A stretch of DNA of 64,000 nucleotides, taken from NCBI GenBank assembly GCA_031769625.1, contig JAUIMM010002013.1:143086-207085 (forward strand), written 5' to 3'. Shown here piece after piece: positions 33,441-47,134 of this stretch. The notes beneath the pieces are model-generated. The model worked only from the letters and a program-made list of their open reading frames with translations, was not told where the DNA came from and ran no database searches. The DNA is from Taudactylus pleione. Its lineage: Eukaryota; Chordata; Amphibia; Anura; Myobatrachidae. Every line of letters starts with the position of its first letter. The stretch's first letter is position 1. The translations under genes and the position numbers were made by a program.

Positions 33441-36400
33441 TTGTTATTTCCATTGCTTTCAATGCATTTTGGCCTAAAACTTGCATTTGCTGTTTTCTCT
33501 TAAACGCAACATGGGAGAAAAACCATTTCACATCACATTTGTGGGTCTTGGTCTTCAACACATCCAGTGAAATTTTGAGCTGTCTGTGTTTGCTACAAGA
33601 GGAGATATCACAAAGTATGCGCTTTTGTTGTTTTCATTGCTTTCAATGCATTTTGGCCTAAAACGAGCATTTGCTGTTTTCTCTTAAACGCAACATGGGA
33701 GAAAAACCATTTCACATCACATTTGTGGGTCTTGGTCTTCAACACATCCAGTGAAATTTTGAGCTGTCTGTGTTTGCTACAAGAGGAGATATCACAAAGT
33801 TTGAACTTTTGTTATTTCCATTGCTTTCAATGCATTTTGGCCTAAAACTTGCATTTGCTGTTTTCTCTTAAACGCAACATGGGAGAAAAACCATTTCACA
33901 TCACATTTGTGGGTCTTGGTCTTCAACACATCCAGTGAAATTTTGAGCTGTCTCTGTTTGCTACAAGAGGAGATATCACAAAGTATGCGCTTTTGTTATT
34001 TCCATTGCATTCAATGCATTTTGGCCTAAAACTTGCATTTGCTGTTTTCTCTTAAATGCAGCATGGGAGAAAAACCATTTCACATCACATTTGTGGGTTT
34101 TGGTCTTCAACACATCCAGTGAAATTTTGAGCTGTCTGTGTTTGCTACAAGAGGAGATAACACAAAGTATGCGCTTTTGTTGTTTCCATTGCTTTCAATG
34201 CATTTTGGCCTAAAACTTGCATTTGCTGTTTTCTCTTAAACGCAACATGGGAGAAAAACCATTTCACATCAGATTTGTGGGTCTTGGTCTTCAACACATC
34301 CAGTGAAATTTTGAGCTGTCTGTGTTTGCTACAAGAGGAGATATCACAAAGTTTGAACTTTTGTTATTTCCATTGCTTTCAATGCATTTTGGCCTAAAAC
34401 TTGCATTTGCTGTTTTCTCTTAAACGCAACATGGGAGAAAAACCATTTCACATCACATTTGTGGGTCTTGGTCTTCAACGCATCCAGTGAAATTTTGAGC
34501 TGTCTGTGTTTGCTACAAGAGGAGATATCACAAAGTATGCGCTTTTGTTGTTTCCATTGCTTTCAATGCATTTGGGCCTAAAACGTGCATTTGCTGTTTT
34601 CTCTTAAACGCAACATGGAAGAAAAAACATTTCACATCACATTTGTGGGTTTTGGTCTTCAATACATCCAGTGAAATTTTGAGCTGTCTGTGTTTGCTAC
34701 AAGAGGAGATAACACAAAGTATGCGCTTTTGTTATTTCCATTGCTTTCAATGCATTTTGGCCTAAAACTTGCATTTGCTGTTTTGTCTTAAACGCAACAT
34801 GGGAGATAAACCATTTCACATCACATTTGTGGGTTTTGGTCTTCAACACATGCAGTGAAATTTTGAGCTGTCTGTGTTTGCTACAAGAGGAGATAACACA
34901 AAGTATGCGCTTTTGTTGTTTTCATTGCTTTCAATGCATTTTGGCCTAAAACGTGCATTTGCTGTTTTCTCTTAAACGCAACATGGGAGAAAAACCATTT
35001 CACATCACATTTGTGGGTCTTGGTCTTCAACACATCCAGTGAAATTTTGAGCTGTCTGTGTTTGCTACAAGAGGAGATATCACAAAGTATGCGCTTTTGT
35101 TATTTCCATTGCTTTCAATGCATTTTGGCCTAAAACTTGCATTTGCTGTTTTCTCTTAAACGCAACATGGGAGAAAAACCATTTCACATCACATTTGTGG
35201 GTTTTGGTCTTCAACACATCCAGTGAAATTTTGAGCTGTCTGTGTTTGCTACAAGAGGAGATAACACAAAGAATGCGCTATTGTTGTTTCCATTGCTTTC
35301 AATGCATTTTGGCCTAAAACGTGCATTTGCTGTTTTCTCTTAAACGCAACATGGGAGAAAAACCATTTCACATCACATTTGTGGGTCTTGGTCTTCAACA
35401 CATCCAGTGAAATTTTGAGCTGTCTGTGTTTGCTACAAGAGGAGATATCACAAAGTATGCGCTTTTGTTGTTTTCATTGCTTTCAATGCATTTTGGCCTA
35501 AAACGTGCATTTGCTGTTTTCTCTTAAACGCAACATGGGAGAAAAACCATTTCACATCACATTTGTGGGTCTTGGTCTTCAACACATCCAGTGAAATTTT
35601 GAGCTGTCTGTGTTTGCTACAAGAGGAGATATCACAAAGTTTGAACTTTTGTTATTTCCATTGCTTTCAATGCATTTTGGCCTAAAACTTGCATTTGCTG
35701 TTTTCTCTTAAACGCAACATGGGAGAAAAACCATTTCACATCACATTTGTGGGTCTTGGTCTTCAACACATCCAGTGAAATTTTGAGCTGTATGTGTTTG
35801 CTACAAGAGGAGATATCACAAAGTATGCGCTTTTGTTGTTTCCATTGCTTTCAATGCATTTTGGCCTAAAACGTGCATTTGCTGTTTTCTCTTAAATGCA
35901 ACATGGGAGAAAAACCATTTCACATCACATTTGTGGGTCTTGGTCTTCAACACATCCAGTGAAATTTTGAGCTGTCTGTGTTTGCTACAAGAGGAGATAT
36001 CACAAAGTTTGAACTTTTGTTATTTCCATTGCTTTCAATGCATTTTGGCCTAAAACTTGCATTTGCTGTTTTCTCTTAAACGCAACATGGGAGAAAAACC
36101 ATTTCACATCACATTTGTGGGTCTTGGTCTTCAACACATCCAGTGAAATTTTGAGCTGTCTCTGTTTGCTAAAAGAGGAGATATCACAAAGTATGCGCTT
36201 TTGTTATTTCCATTGCATTCAATGCATTTTGGCCTAAAACTTGCATTTGCTGTTTTCTCTTAAACGCAGCATGGGAGAAAAACCATTTCACATCACATTT
36301 GTGGGTTTTGGTCTTCAACACATCCAGTGAAATTTTGAGCTGTCTGTGTTTGCTACAAGAGGAGATAACACAAAGAATGCGCTTTTGTTGTTTCCATTGC

Positions 36401-37719
36401 TTTCAATGCATTTTGGCCTAAAACGTGCATTTGCTGTTTTCTCTTAAACGCAACATGGGAGAAAAACCATTTCACATCACATTTGTGGGTCTTGGTCTTC
36501 AACACATCCAGTGAAATTTTGAGCTGTCTGTGTTTGCTACAAGAGGAGATATCACAAAGTATGCGCTTTTGTTGTTTTCATTGCTTTCAATGCATTTTGG
36601 CCTAAAACGTGCATTTGCTGTTTTCTCTTAAACGCAACATGGGAGAAAAACCATTTCACATCACATTTGTGGGTCTTGGTCTTCAACACATCCAGTGAAA
36701 TTTTGAGCTGTCTGTGTTTGCTACAAGAGGAGATATCACAAAGTTTGAACTTTTGTTATTTCCATTGCTTTCAATGCATTTTGGCCTAAAACTTGCATTT
36801 GCTGTTTTCTCTTAAACGCAACATGGGAGAAAAACCATTTCACATCACATTTGTGGGTCTTGGTCTTCAACACATCCAGTGAAATTTTGAGCTGTCTCTG
36901 TTTGCTAAAAGAGGAGATATCACAAAGTATGCGCTTTTGTTATTTCCATTGCATTCAATGCATTTTGGCCTAAAACTTGCATTTGCTGTTTTCTCTTAAA
37001 CGCAGCATGGGAGAAAAACCATTTCACATCACATTTGTGGGTTTTGGTCTTCAACACATCCAGTGAAATTTTGAGCTGTCTGTGTTTGCTACAAGAGGAG
37101 ATAACACAAAGAATGCGCTTTTGTTGTTTCCATTGCTTTCAATGCATTTTGGCCTAAAACGTGCATTTGCTGTTTTCTCTTAAACGCAACATGGGAGAAA
37201 AACCATTTCACATCACATTTGTGGGTCTTGGTCTTCAACACATCCAGTGAAATTTTGAGCTGTCTGTGTTTGCTACAAGAGGAGATATCACAAAGTATGC
37301 GCTTTTGTTGTTTTCATTGCTTTCAATGCATTTTGGCCTAAAACGTGCATTTGCTGTTTTCTCTTAAACGCAACATGGGAGAAAAACCATTTCACATCAC
37401 ATTTGTGGGTCTTGGTCTTCAACACATCCAGTGAAATTTTGAGCTGTCTGTGTTTGCTAAAAGAGGAGATAACACAAAGTATGCGCTTTTGTTGTTTCCA
37501 TTGCTTTCAATGCATTTTGGCCTAAAACGTGCATTTGCTGTTTTCTCTTAAACGCAACATGGGAGAAAAACCATTTCACATCACATTTGTGGGTCTTGGT
37601 CTTCAACACATCCAGTGATATTTTGAGCTGTCTGTGTTTGCTACAAGAGGAGATATCACAAAGTGTGCGCTTTTGTTATTTCCATTGCTTTCAATGCATT
37701 TTGGCCTAAAACTTGCATT

Positions 37720-40700
37720 TGCTGTTTTCTCTTAAACGCAACATGGGAGAAAAACCATTTCACATCAGATTTGTGGGTCTTGTTCTTCAACACATCCAGT
37801 GAAATTTTGAGCTGTCTGTGTTTGCTACAAGAGGAGATATCACAAAGTATGCGCTTTTGTTGTTTTCATTGCTTTCAATGCATTTTGGCCTAAAACGAGC
37901 ATTTGCTGTTTTCTCTTAAACGCAACATGGGAGAAAAACCATTTCACATCACATTTGTGGTTTTTGGTCTTCAACACATCCAGTGAAATTTTGAGCTGTC
38001 TGTGTTTGCTCCAAGAGGAGATAACACAAAGTATGTGCTTTTGTTGTTTCCATTGCTTTCAATGCATTTTGGCCTAAAACGTGCATTTGCTGTTTTCTCT
38101 TAAACGCAACATGGGAGAAAAACCATTTCACATCACATTTGTGGGTCTTGGTCTTCAACACATCCAGTGAAATTTTGAGCTGTCTGTGTTTGCTACAAGA
38201 GGAGATATCACAAAGTATGCGCTTTTGTTGTTTCCATTGCTTTCAATGCATTTTGGCCTAAAACGTGCATTTGCTGTTTTCTCTTAAATGCAAAATGGGA
38301 GAAAAACCATTTCACATCACATTTGTGGGTCTTGGTCTTCAACACATCCAGTGAAATTTTGAGCTGTCTGTGTTTGCTACAAGAGGAGATATCACAAAGT
38401 TTGAACTTTTGTTATTTCCATTGCTTTCAATGCATTTTGGCCTAAAACTTGCATTTGCTGTTTTCTCTTAAACGCAACATGGGAGAAAAACCATTTCACA
38501 TCACATTTGTGGGTCTTGGTCTTCAACACATCCAGTGAAATTTTGAGCTGTCTCTGTTTGCTACAAGAGGAGATATCACAAAGTATGCGCTTTTGTTATT
38601 TCCATTGCATTCAATGCATTTTGGCCTAAAACTTGCATTTGCTGTTTTCTCTTAAATGCAGCATGGGAGAAAAACCATTTCACATCACATTTGTGGGTTT
38701 TGGTCTTCAACACATCCAGTGAAATTTTGAGCTGTCTGTGTTTGCTACAAGAGGAGATAACACAAAGTATGCGCTTTTGTTGTTTCCATTGCTTTCAATG
38801 CATTTTGGCCTAAAACGTGCATTTGCTGTTTTCTCTTAAACGCAACATGGGAGAAAAACCATTTCACATCACATTTGTGGGTTTTGGTCTTCAACACATC
38901 CAGTGAAATTTTGAGCTGTCTGTGTTTGCTACAAGAGGAGATAACACTAAGTATGTGCTTTTGCTGTTTCCATTGCTTTCAATGCATTTTGGCCTAAAAC
39001 GTGCATTTGCTGTTTTCTCTTAAACGCAACATGGGAGAAAAACCATTTCACATCACATATGTGGGTCTTGGTCTTCAACACATCCAGTGAAATTTTGAGC
39101 TGTCTGTGTTTGCTACAAGAGGAGATATCACAAAGTATGCGCTTTTGTTGTTTCCATTGCTTTCAATGCATTTTGGCCTAAAACGTGCATTTGCTGTTTT
39201 CTCTTAAATGCAACATGGGAGAAAAACCATTTCACATCACATTTGTGGGTCTTGGTCTTCAACACATCCAGTGAAATTTTGAGCTGTCTGTGTTTGCTAC
39301 AAGAGGAGATATCACAAAGTTTGAACTTTTGTTATTTCCATTGCTTTCAATGCATTTTGGCCTAAAACTTGCATTTGCTGTTTTCTCTTAAACGCAACAT
39401 GGGAGAAAAACCATTTCACATCACATTTGTGGGTCTTGGTCTTCAACACATCCAGTGAAATTTTGAGCTGTCTCTGTTTGCTACAAGAGGAGATATCACA
39501 AAGTATGCGCTTTTGTTATTTCCATTGCATTCAATGCATTTTGGCCTAAAACTTGCATTTGCTGTTTTCTCTTAAATGCAGCATGGGAGAAAAACCATTT
39601 CACATCACATTTGTGGGTTTTGGTCTTCAACACATCCAGTGAAATTTTGAGCTGTCTGTGTTTGCTACAAGAGGAGATAACACAAAGTATGCGCTTTTGT
39701 TGTTTCCATTGCTTTCAATGCATTTTGGCCTAAAACGTGCATTTGCTGTTTTCTCTTAAACGCAACATGGGAGAAAAACCATTTCACATCACATTTGTGG
39801 GTTTTGGTCTTCAACACATCCAGTGAAATTTTGAGCTGTCTGTGTTTGCTACAAGAGGAGATAACACAAAGTATGCGCTTTTGTGTTTCCATTGCTTTCA
39901 ATGCATTTTGGCCTAAAACGTGCATTTGCTGTTTTCTCTCAAACGCAACATGGGAGAAAAACCATTTCACATCACATTTGTGGGTCTTGGTCTTCAACAC
40001 ATCCAGTGAAATTTTGAGCTGTCTGTGTTTGCTACAAGAGGAGATATCACAAAGTATGCGCTTTTGTTATTTCCATTGCTTTCAATGCATTTTGGCCTAA
40101 AACTTGCATTTGCTGTTTTCTCTTAAACGCAACATGGGAGAAAAACCATTTCACATCACATTTGTGGGTTTTGGTCTTCAACACATCCAGTGAAATTTTG
40201 AGCTGTCTGTGTTTGCTACAAGAGGAGATAACACAAAGTATGCGCTTTTGTTGTTTCCATTGCTTTCAATGCATTTTGGCCTAAAACGTGCATTTGCTGT
40301 TTTCTCTTAAATGCAACATGGGAGAAAAACCATTTTACATCACATTTGTGGGTCTTGGTCTTCAACACATCCAGTGAAATTTTGAGCTGTCTGTGTTTGC
40401 TACAAGAGGAGATAACACAAAGTATGCGCTTTTGTGTTTCCATTGCTTTCAATGCATTTTGCCCTAAAACGTGCATTTGCTGTTTTCTCTCAAATGCAAC
40501 ATGGGAGAAAAACCATTTCACATCACATTTGTGGGTCTTGGTCTTCAACACATCCAGTGAAATTTTGAGCTGTCTGTGTTTGCTACAAGAGGAGATATCA
40601 CAAAGTATGCGCTTTTGTTATTTCCATTGCTTTCAATGCATTTTGGCCTAAAACTTGCATTTGCTGTTTTCTCTTAAACGCAACATGGGAGAAAAACCAT

Positions 40701-42125
40701 TTCACATCACATTTGTGGGTTTTGGTCTTCAACACATCCAGTGAAATTTTGAGCTGTCTGTGTTTGCTAAAAGAGGAGATAACACAAAGTATGCGCTTTT
40801 GTTGTTTTCATTGCTTTCAATGCATTTTGGCCTAAAACGTGCATTTGCTGTTTTCTCTTAAACGCAACATGGGAGAAAAACCATTTCACATCACATTTGT
40901 GGGTCTTGGTCTTCAACACATCCAGTGAAATTTTGAGCTGTCTGTGTTTGCTACAAGAGGAGATATCACAAAGTATGCGCTTTTGTTATTTCCATTGCTT
41001 TCAATGCATTTTGGCCTAAAACTTGCATTTGCTGTTTTCTCTTAAACGCAACATGGGAGAAAAACCATTTCACATCACATTTGTGGGTCTTGGTCTTCAA
41101 CACATCCAGTGAAATTTTGAGCTGTCTGTGTTTGCTACAAGAGGAGATATCACAAAGTATGCGCTTTTGTTATTTCCATTGCTTTCAATGCATTTTAGCC
41201 TAAAACTTGCATTTGCTGTTTTCTCTTAAACGCAACATGGGAGAAAAACCATTTCACATCACATTTGTGGGTCTTGGTCTTCAACACATCCAGTGAAATT
41301 TTGAGCTGTCTGTGTTTGCAACAAGAGGAGATATCACAAAGTATGCGCTTTTGTTGTTTTCATTGCTTTCAATGCATTTTGGCCTAAAACGTGCATTTGC
41401 TGTTTTCTCTTAAACGCAACATGGGAGAAAAACCATTTCACATCACATTTGTGGGTCTTGGTCTTCAACACATCCAGTGAAATTTTGAGCTGTCTGTGTT
41501 TGCTACAAGAGGAGATATCACAAAGTTTGAACTTTTGTTATTTCCATTGCTTTCAATGCATTTTGGCCTAAAACGAGAATTTGCTGTTTTCTCTTAAACG
41601 CAACATGGGAGAAAAACCATTTCACATCACATTTGTGGTTTTTGGTCTTCAACACATCCAGTGAAATTTTGAGCTGTCTGTGTTTGCTCCAAGAGGAGAT
41701 AACACAAAGTATGTGCTTTTGTTGTTTCCATTGCTTTCAATGCATTTTGGCCTAAAACGTGCATTTGCTGTTTTCTCTTAAACGCAACATGGGAGAAAAA
41801 CCATTTCACATCACATTTGTGGGTCTTGGTCTTCAACACATCCAGTGAAATTTTGAGCTGTCTGTGTTTGCTACAAGAGGAGATATCACAAAGTATGCGC
41901 TTTTGTTGTTTCCATTGCTTTCAATGCATTTTGGCCTAAAACGTGCATTTGCTGTTTTCTCTTAAATGCAAAATGGGAGAAAAACCATTTCACATCACAT
42001 TTGTGGGTCTTGGTCTTCAACACATCCAGTGAAATTTTGAGCTGTCTGTGTTTGCTACAAGAGGAGATATCACAAAGTTTGAACTTTTGTTATTTCCATT
42101 GCTTTCAATGCATTTTGGCCTAAAA
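37720..42125. repeat. 4414-bp tandem duplication, copy A (24 monomers)
   Basis: Rare variants recur exactly 4414 bp later: cttttgctgtttcc (38961 and 43375), ttttgccctaaaac (gccc at 40461 and 44875), and ttttagcctaaaac (agcc at 41197 and 45611). 4414 is 24 monomers minus 2 bp, the shortfall expected from the two 183-bp units inside. Copy A has a private cacatatgtggg at about 39055. Limits are set from where the copies stop matching and are approximate. Confidence 0.9.
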
Positions 42126-45100
42126 CGTGCATTTGCTGTTTTCTCTTAAACGCAACATGGGAGAAAAACCATTTCACATCAGATTTGTGGGTCTTGTTCT
42201 TCAACACATCCAGTGAAATTTTGAGCTGTCTGTGTTTGCTACAAGAGGAGATATCACAAAGTATGCGCTTTTGTTGTTTTCATTGCTTTCAATGCATTTT
42301 GGCCTAAAACGAGCATTTGCTGTTTTCTCTTAAACGCAACATGGGAGAAAAACCATTTCACATCACATTTGTGGTTTTTGGTCTTCAACACATCCAGTGA
42401 AATTTTGAGCTGTCTGTGTTTGCTCCAAGAGGAGATAACACAAAGTATGTGCTTTTGTTGTTTCCATTGCTTTCAATGCATTTTGGCCTAAAACGTGCAT
42501 TTGCTGTTTTCTCTTAAACGCAACATGGGAGAAAAACCATTTCACATCACATTTGTGGGTCTTGGTCTTCAACACATCCAGTGAAATTTTGAGCTGTCTG
42601 TGTTTGCTACAAGAGGAGATATCACAAAGTATGCGCTTTTGTTGTTTCCATTGCTTTCAATGCATTTTGGCCTAAAACGTGCATTTGCTGTTTTCTCTTA
42701 AATGCAAAATGGGAGAAAAACCATTTCACATCACATTTGTGGGTCTTGGTCTTCAACACATCCAGTGAAATTTTGAGCTGTCTGTGTTTGCTACAAGAGG
42801 AGATATCACAAAGTTTGAACTTTTGTTATTTCCATTGCTTTCAATGCATTTTGGCCTAAAACTTGCATTTGCTGTTTTCTCTTAAACGCAACATGGGAGA
42901 AAAACCATTTCACATCACATTTGTGGGTCTTGGTCTTCAACACATCCAGTGAAATTTTGAGCTGTCTCTGTTTGCTACAAGAGGAGATATCACAAAGTAT
43001 GCGCTTTTGTTATTTCCATTGCATTCAATGCATTTTGGCCTAAAACTTGCATTTGCTGTTTTCTCTTAAATGCAGCATGGGAGAAAAACCATTTCACATC
43101 ACATTTGTGGGTTTTGGTCTTCAACACATCCAGTGAAATTTTGAGCTGTCTGTGTTTGCTACAAGAGGAGATAACACAAAGTATGCGCTTTTGTTGTTTC
43201 CATTGCTTTCAATGCATTTTGGCCTAAAACGTGCATTTGCTGTTTTCTCTTAAACGCAACATGGGAGAAAAACCATTTCACATCACATTTGTGGGTTTTG
43301 GTCTTCAACACATCCAGTGAAATTTTGAGCTGTCTGTGTTTGCTACAAGAGGAGATAACACTAAGTATGTGCTTTTGCTGTTTCCATTGCTTTCAATGCA
43401 TTTTGGCCTAAAACGTGCATTTGCTGTTTTCTCTTAAACGCAACATGGGAGAAAAACCATTTCACATCACATTTGTGGGTCTTGGTCTTCAACACATCCA
43501 GTGAAATTTTGAGCTGTCTGTGTTTGCTACAAGAGGAGATATCACAAAGTATGCGCTTTTGTTGTTTCCATTGCTTTCAATGCATTTTGGCCTAAAACGT
43601 GCATTTGCTGTTTTCTCTTAAATGCAACATGGGAGAAAAACCATTTCACATCACATTTGTGGGTCTTGGTCTTCAACACATCCAGTGAAATTTTGAGCTG
43701 TCTGTGTTTGCTACAAGAGGAGATATCACAAAGTTTGAACTTTTGTTATTTCCATTGCTTTCAATGCATTTTGGCCTAAAACTTGCATTTGCTGTTTTCT
43801 CTTAAACGCAACATGGGAGAAAAACCATTTCACATCACATTTGTGGGTCTTGGTCTTCAACACATCCAGTGAAATTTTGAGCTGTCTCTGTTTGCTACAA
43901 GAGGAGATATCACAAAGTATGCGCTTTTGTTATTTCCATTGCATTCAATGCATTTTGGCCTAAAACTTGCATTTGCTGTTTTCTCTTAAATGCAGCATGG
44001 GAGAAAAACCATTTCACATCACATTTGTGGGTTTTGGTCTTCAACACATCCAGTGAAATTTTGAGCTGTCTGTGTTTGCTACAAGAGGAGATAACACAAA
44101 GTATGCGCTTTTGTTGTTTCCATTGCTTTCAATGCATTTTGGCCTAAAACGTGCATTTGCTGTTTTCTCTTAAACGCAACATGGGAGAAAAACCATTTCA
44201 CATCACATTTGTGGGTTTTGGTCTTCAACACATCCAGTGAAATTTTGAGCTGTCTGTGTTTGCTACAAGAGGAGATAACACAAAGTATGCGCTTTTGTGT
44301 TTCCATTGCTTTCAATGCATTTTGGCCTAAAACGTGCATTTGCTGTTTTCTCTCAAACGCAACATGGGAGAAAAACCATTTCACATCACATTTGTGGGTC
44401 TTGGTCTTCAACACATCCAGTGAAATTTTGAGCTGTCTGTGTTTGCTACAAGAGGAGATATCACAAAGTATGCGCTTTTGTTATTTCCATTGCTTTCAAT
44501 GCATTTTGGCCTAAAACTTGCATTTGCTGTTTTCTCTTAAACGCAACATGGGAGAAAAACCATTTCACATCACATTTGTGGGTTTTGGTCTTCAACACAT
44601 CCAGTGAAATTTTGAGCTGTCTGTGTTTGCTACAAGAGGAGATAACACAAAGTATGCGCTTTTGTTGTTTCCATTGCTTTCAATGCATTTTGGCCTAAAA
44701 CGTGCATTTGCTGTTTTCTCTTAAATGCAACATGGGAGAAAAACCATTTTACATCACATTTGTGGGTCTTGGTCTTCAACACATCCAGTGAAATTTTGAG
44801 CTGTCTGTGTTTGCTACAAGAGGAGATAACACAAAGTATGCGCTTTTGTGTTTCCATTGCTTTCAATGCATTTTGCCCTAAAACGTGCATTTGCTGTTTT
44901 CTCTCAAATGCAACATGGGAGAAAAACCATTTCACATCACATTTGTGGGTCTTGGTCTTCAACACATCCAGTGAAATTTTGAGCTGTCTGTGTTTGCTAC
45001 AAGAGGAGATATCACAAAGTATGCGCTTTTGTTATTTCCATTGCTTTCAATGCATTTTGGCCTAAAACTTGCATTTGCTGTTTTCTCTTAAACGCAACAT

Positions 45101-46535
45101 GGGAGAAAAACCATTTCACATCACATTTGTGGGTTTTGGTCTTCAACACATCCAGTGAAATTTTGAGCTGTCTGTGTTTGCTAAAAGAGGAGATAACACA
45201 AAGTATGCGCTTTTGTTGTTTTCATTGCTTTCAATGCATTTTGGCCTAAAACGTGCATTTGCTGTTTTCTCTTAAACGCAACATGGGAGAAAAACCATTT
45301 CACATCACATTTGTGGGTCTTGGTCTTCAACACATCCAGTGAAATTTTGAGCTGTCTGTGTTTGCTACAAGAGGAGATATCACAAAGTATGCGCTTTTGT
45401 TATTTCCATTGCTTTCAATGCATTTTGGCCTAAAACTTGCATTTGCTGTTTTCTCTTAAACGCAACATGGGAGAAAAACCATTTCACATCACATTTGTGG
45501 GTCTTGGTCTTCAACACATCCAGTGAAATTTTGAGCTGTCTGTGTTTGCTACAAGAGGAGATATCACAAAGTATGCGCTTTTGTTATTTCCATTGCTTTC
45601 AATGCATTTTAGCCTAAAACTTGCATTTGCTGTTTTCTCTTAAACGCAACATGGGAGAAAAACCATTTCACATCACATTTGTGGGTCTTGGTCTTCAACA
45701 CATCCAGTGAAATTTTGAGCTGTCTGTGTTTGCAACAAGAGGAGATATCACAAAGTATGCGCTTTTGTTGTTTTCATTGCTTTCAATGCATTTTGGCCTA
45801 AAACGTGCATTTGCTGTTTTCTCTTAAACGCAACATGGGAGAAAAACCATTTCACATCACATTTGTGGGTCTTGGTCTTCAACACATCCAGTGAAATTTT
45901 GAGCTGTCTGTGTTTGCTACAAGAGGAGATATCACAAAGTTTGAACTTTTGTTATTTCCATTGCTTTCAATGCATTTTGGCCTAAAACGAGAATTTGCTG
46001 TTTTCTCTTAAACGCAACATGGGAGAAAAACCATTTCACATCACATTTGTGGTTTTTGGTCTTCAACACATCCAGTGAAATTTTGAGCTGTCTGTGTTTG
46101 CTCCAAGAGGAAATAACACAAAGTATGTGCTTTTGTTGTTTCCATTGCTTTCAATGCATTTTGGCCTAAAACGTGCATTTGCTGTTTTCTCTTAAACGCA
46201 ACATGGGAGAAAAACCATTTCACATCACATTTGTGGGTCTTGGTCTTCAACACATCCAGTGAAATTTTGAGCTGTCTGTGTTTGCTACAAGAGGAGATAT
46301 CACAAAGTATGCGCTTTTGTTGTTTCCATTGCTTTCAATGCATTTTGGCCTAAAACGTGCATTTGCTGTTTTCTCTTAAATGCAAAATGGGAGAAAAACC
46401 ATTTCACATCACATTTGTGGGTCTTGGTCTTCAACACATCCAGTGAAATTTTGAGCTGTCTGTGTTTGCTACAAGAGGAGATATCACAAAGTTTGAACTT
46501 TTGTTATTTCCATTGCTTTCAATGCATTTTGGCCT
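42126..46535. repeat. 4414-bp tandem duplication, copy B
   Basis: Follows copy A directly. It begins in a monomer that joins a caaagtttgaac head to an aacgtgcatttgc tail, where this subtype normally has aacttgcatttgc; this marks the recombination joint near 42.12 kb. The same hybrid joint recurs near 46.53 kb at the end of the copy. A private change is gaggaaataac at about 46110. Only a handful of differences from copy A are visible, so the duplication is recent. Confidence 0.9.
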
Positions 46536-47134
46536 AAAACGTGCATTTGCTGTTTTCTCTTAAACGCAACATGGGAGAAAAACCATTTCACATCACATTT
46601 GTGGGTCTTGGTCTTCAACACATCCAGTGAAATTTTGAGCTGTCTGTGTTTGCTACAAGAGGAGATATCACAAAGTATGCGCTTTTGTTGTTTTCATTGC
46701 TTTCAATGCATTTTGGCCTAAAACGAGCATTTGCTGTTTTCTCTTAAACGCAACATGGGAGAAAAACCATTTCACATCACATTTGTGGGTTTTGGTCTTC
46801 AACACATCCAGTGAAATTTTGAGCTGTCTGTGTTTGCTACAAGAGGAGATAACACAAAGTATGTGCTTTTGTTGTTTCCATTGCTTTCAATGCATTTTGG
46901 CCTAAAACGTGCATTTGCTGTTTTCTCTTAAACGCAACATGGGAGAAAAACCATTTCACATCACATTTGTGGGTCTTGGTCTTCAACACATCCAGTGAAA
47001 TTTTGAGCTGTCTGTGTCTGCTACAAGAGGAGATATCACAAAGTATGCGCTTTTGTTGTTTCCATTGCTTTCAATGCATTTTGGCCTAAAACGTGCATTT
47101 GCTGTTTTCTCTTAAATGCAACATGGGAGAAAAA

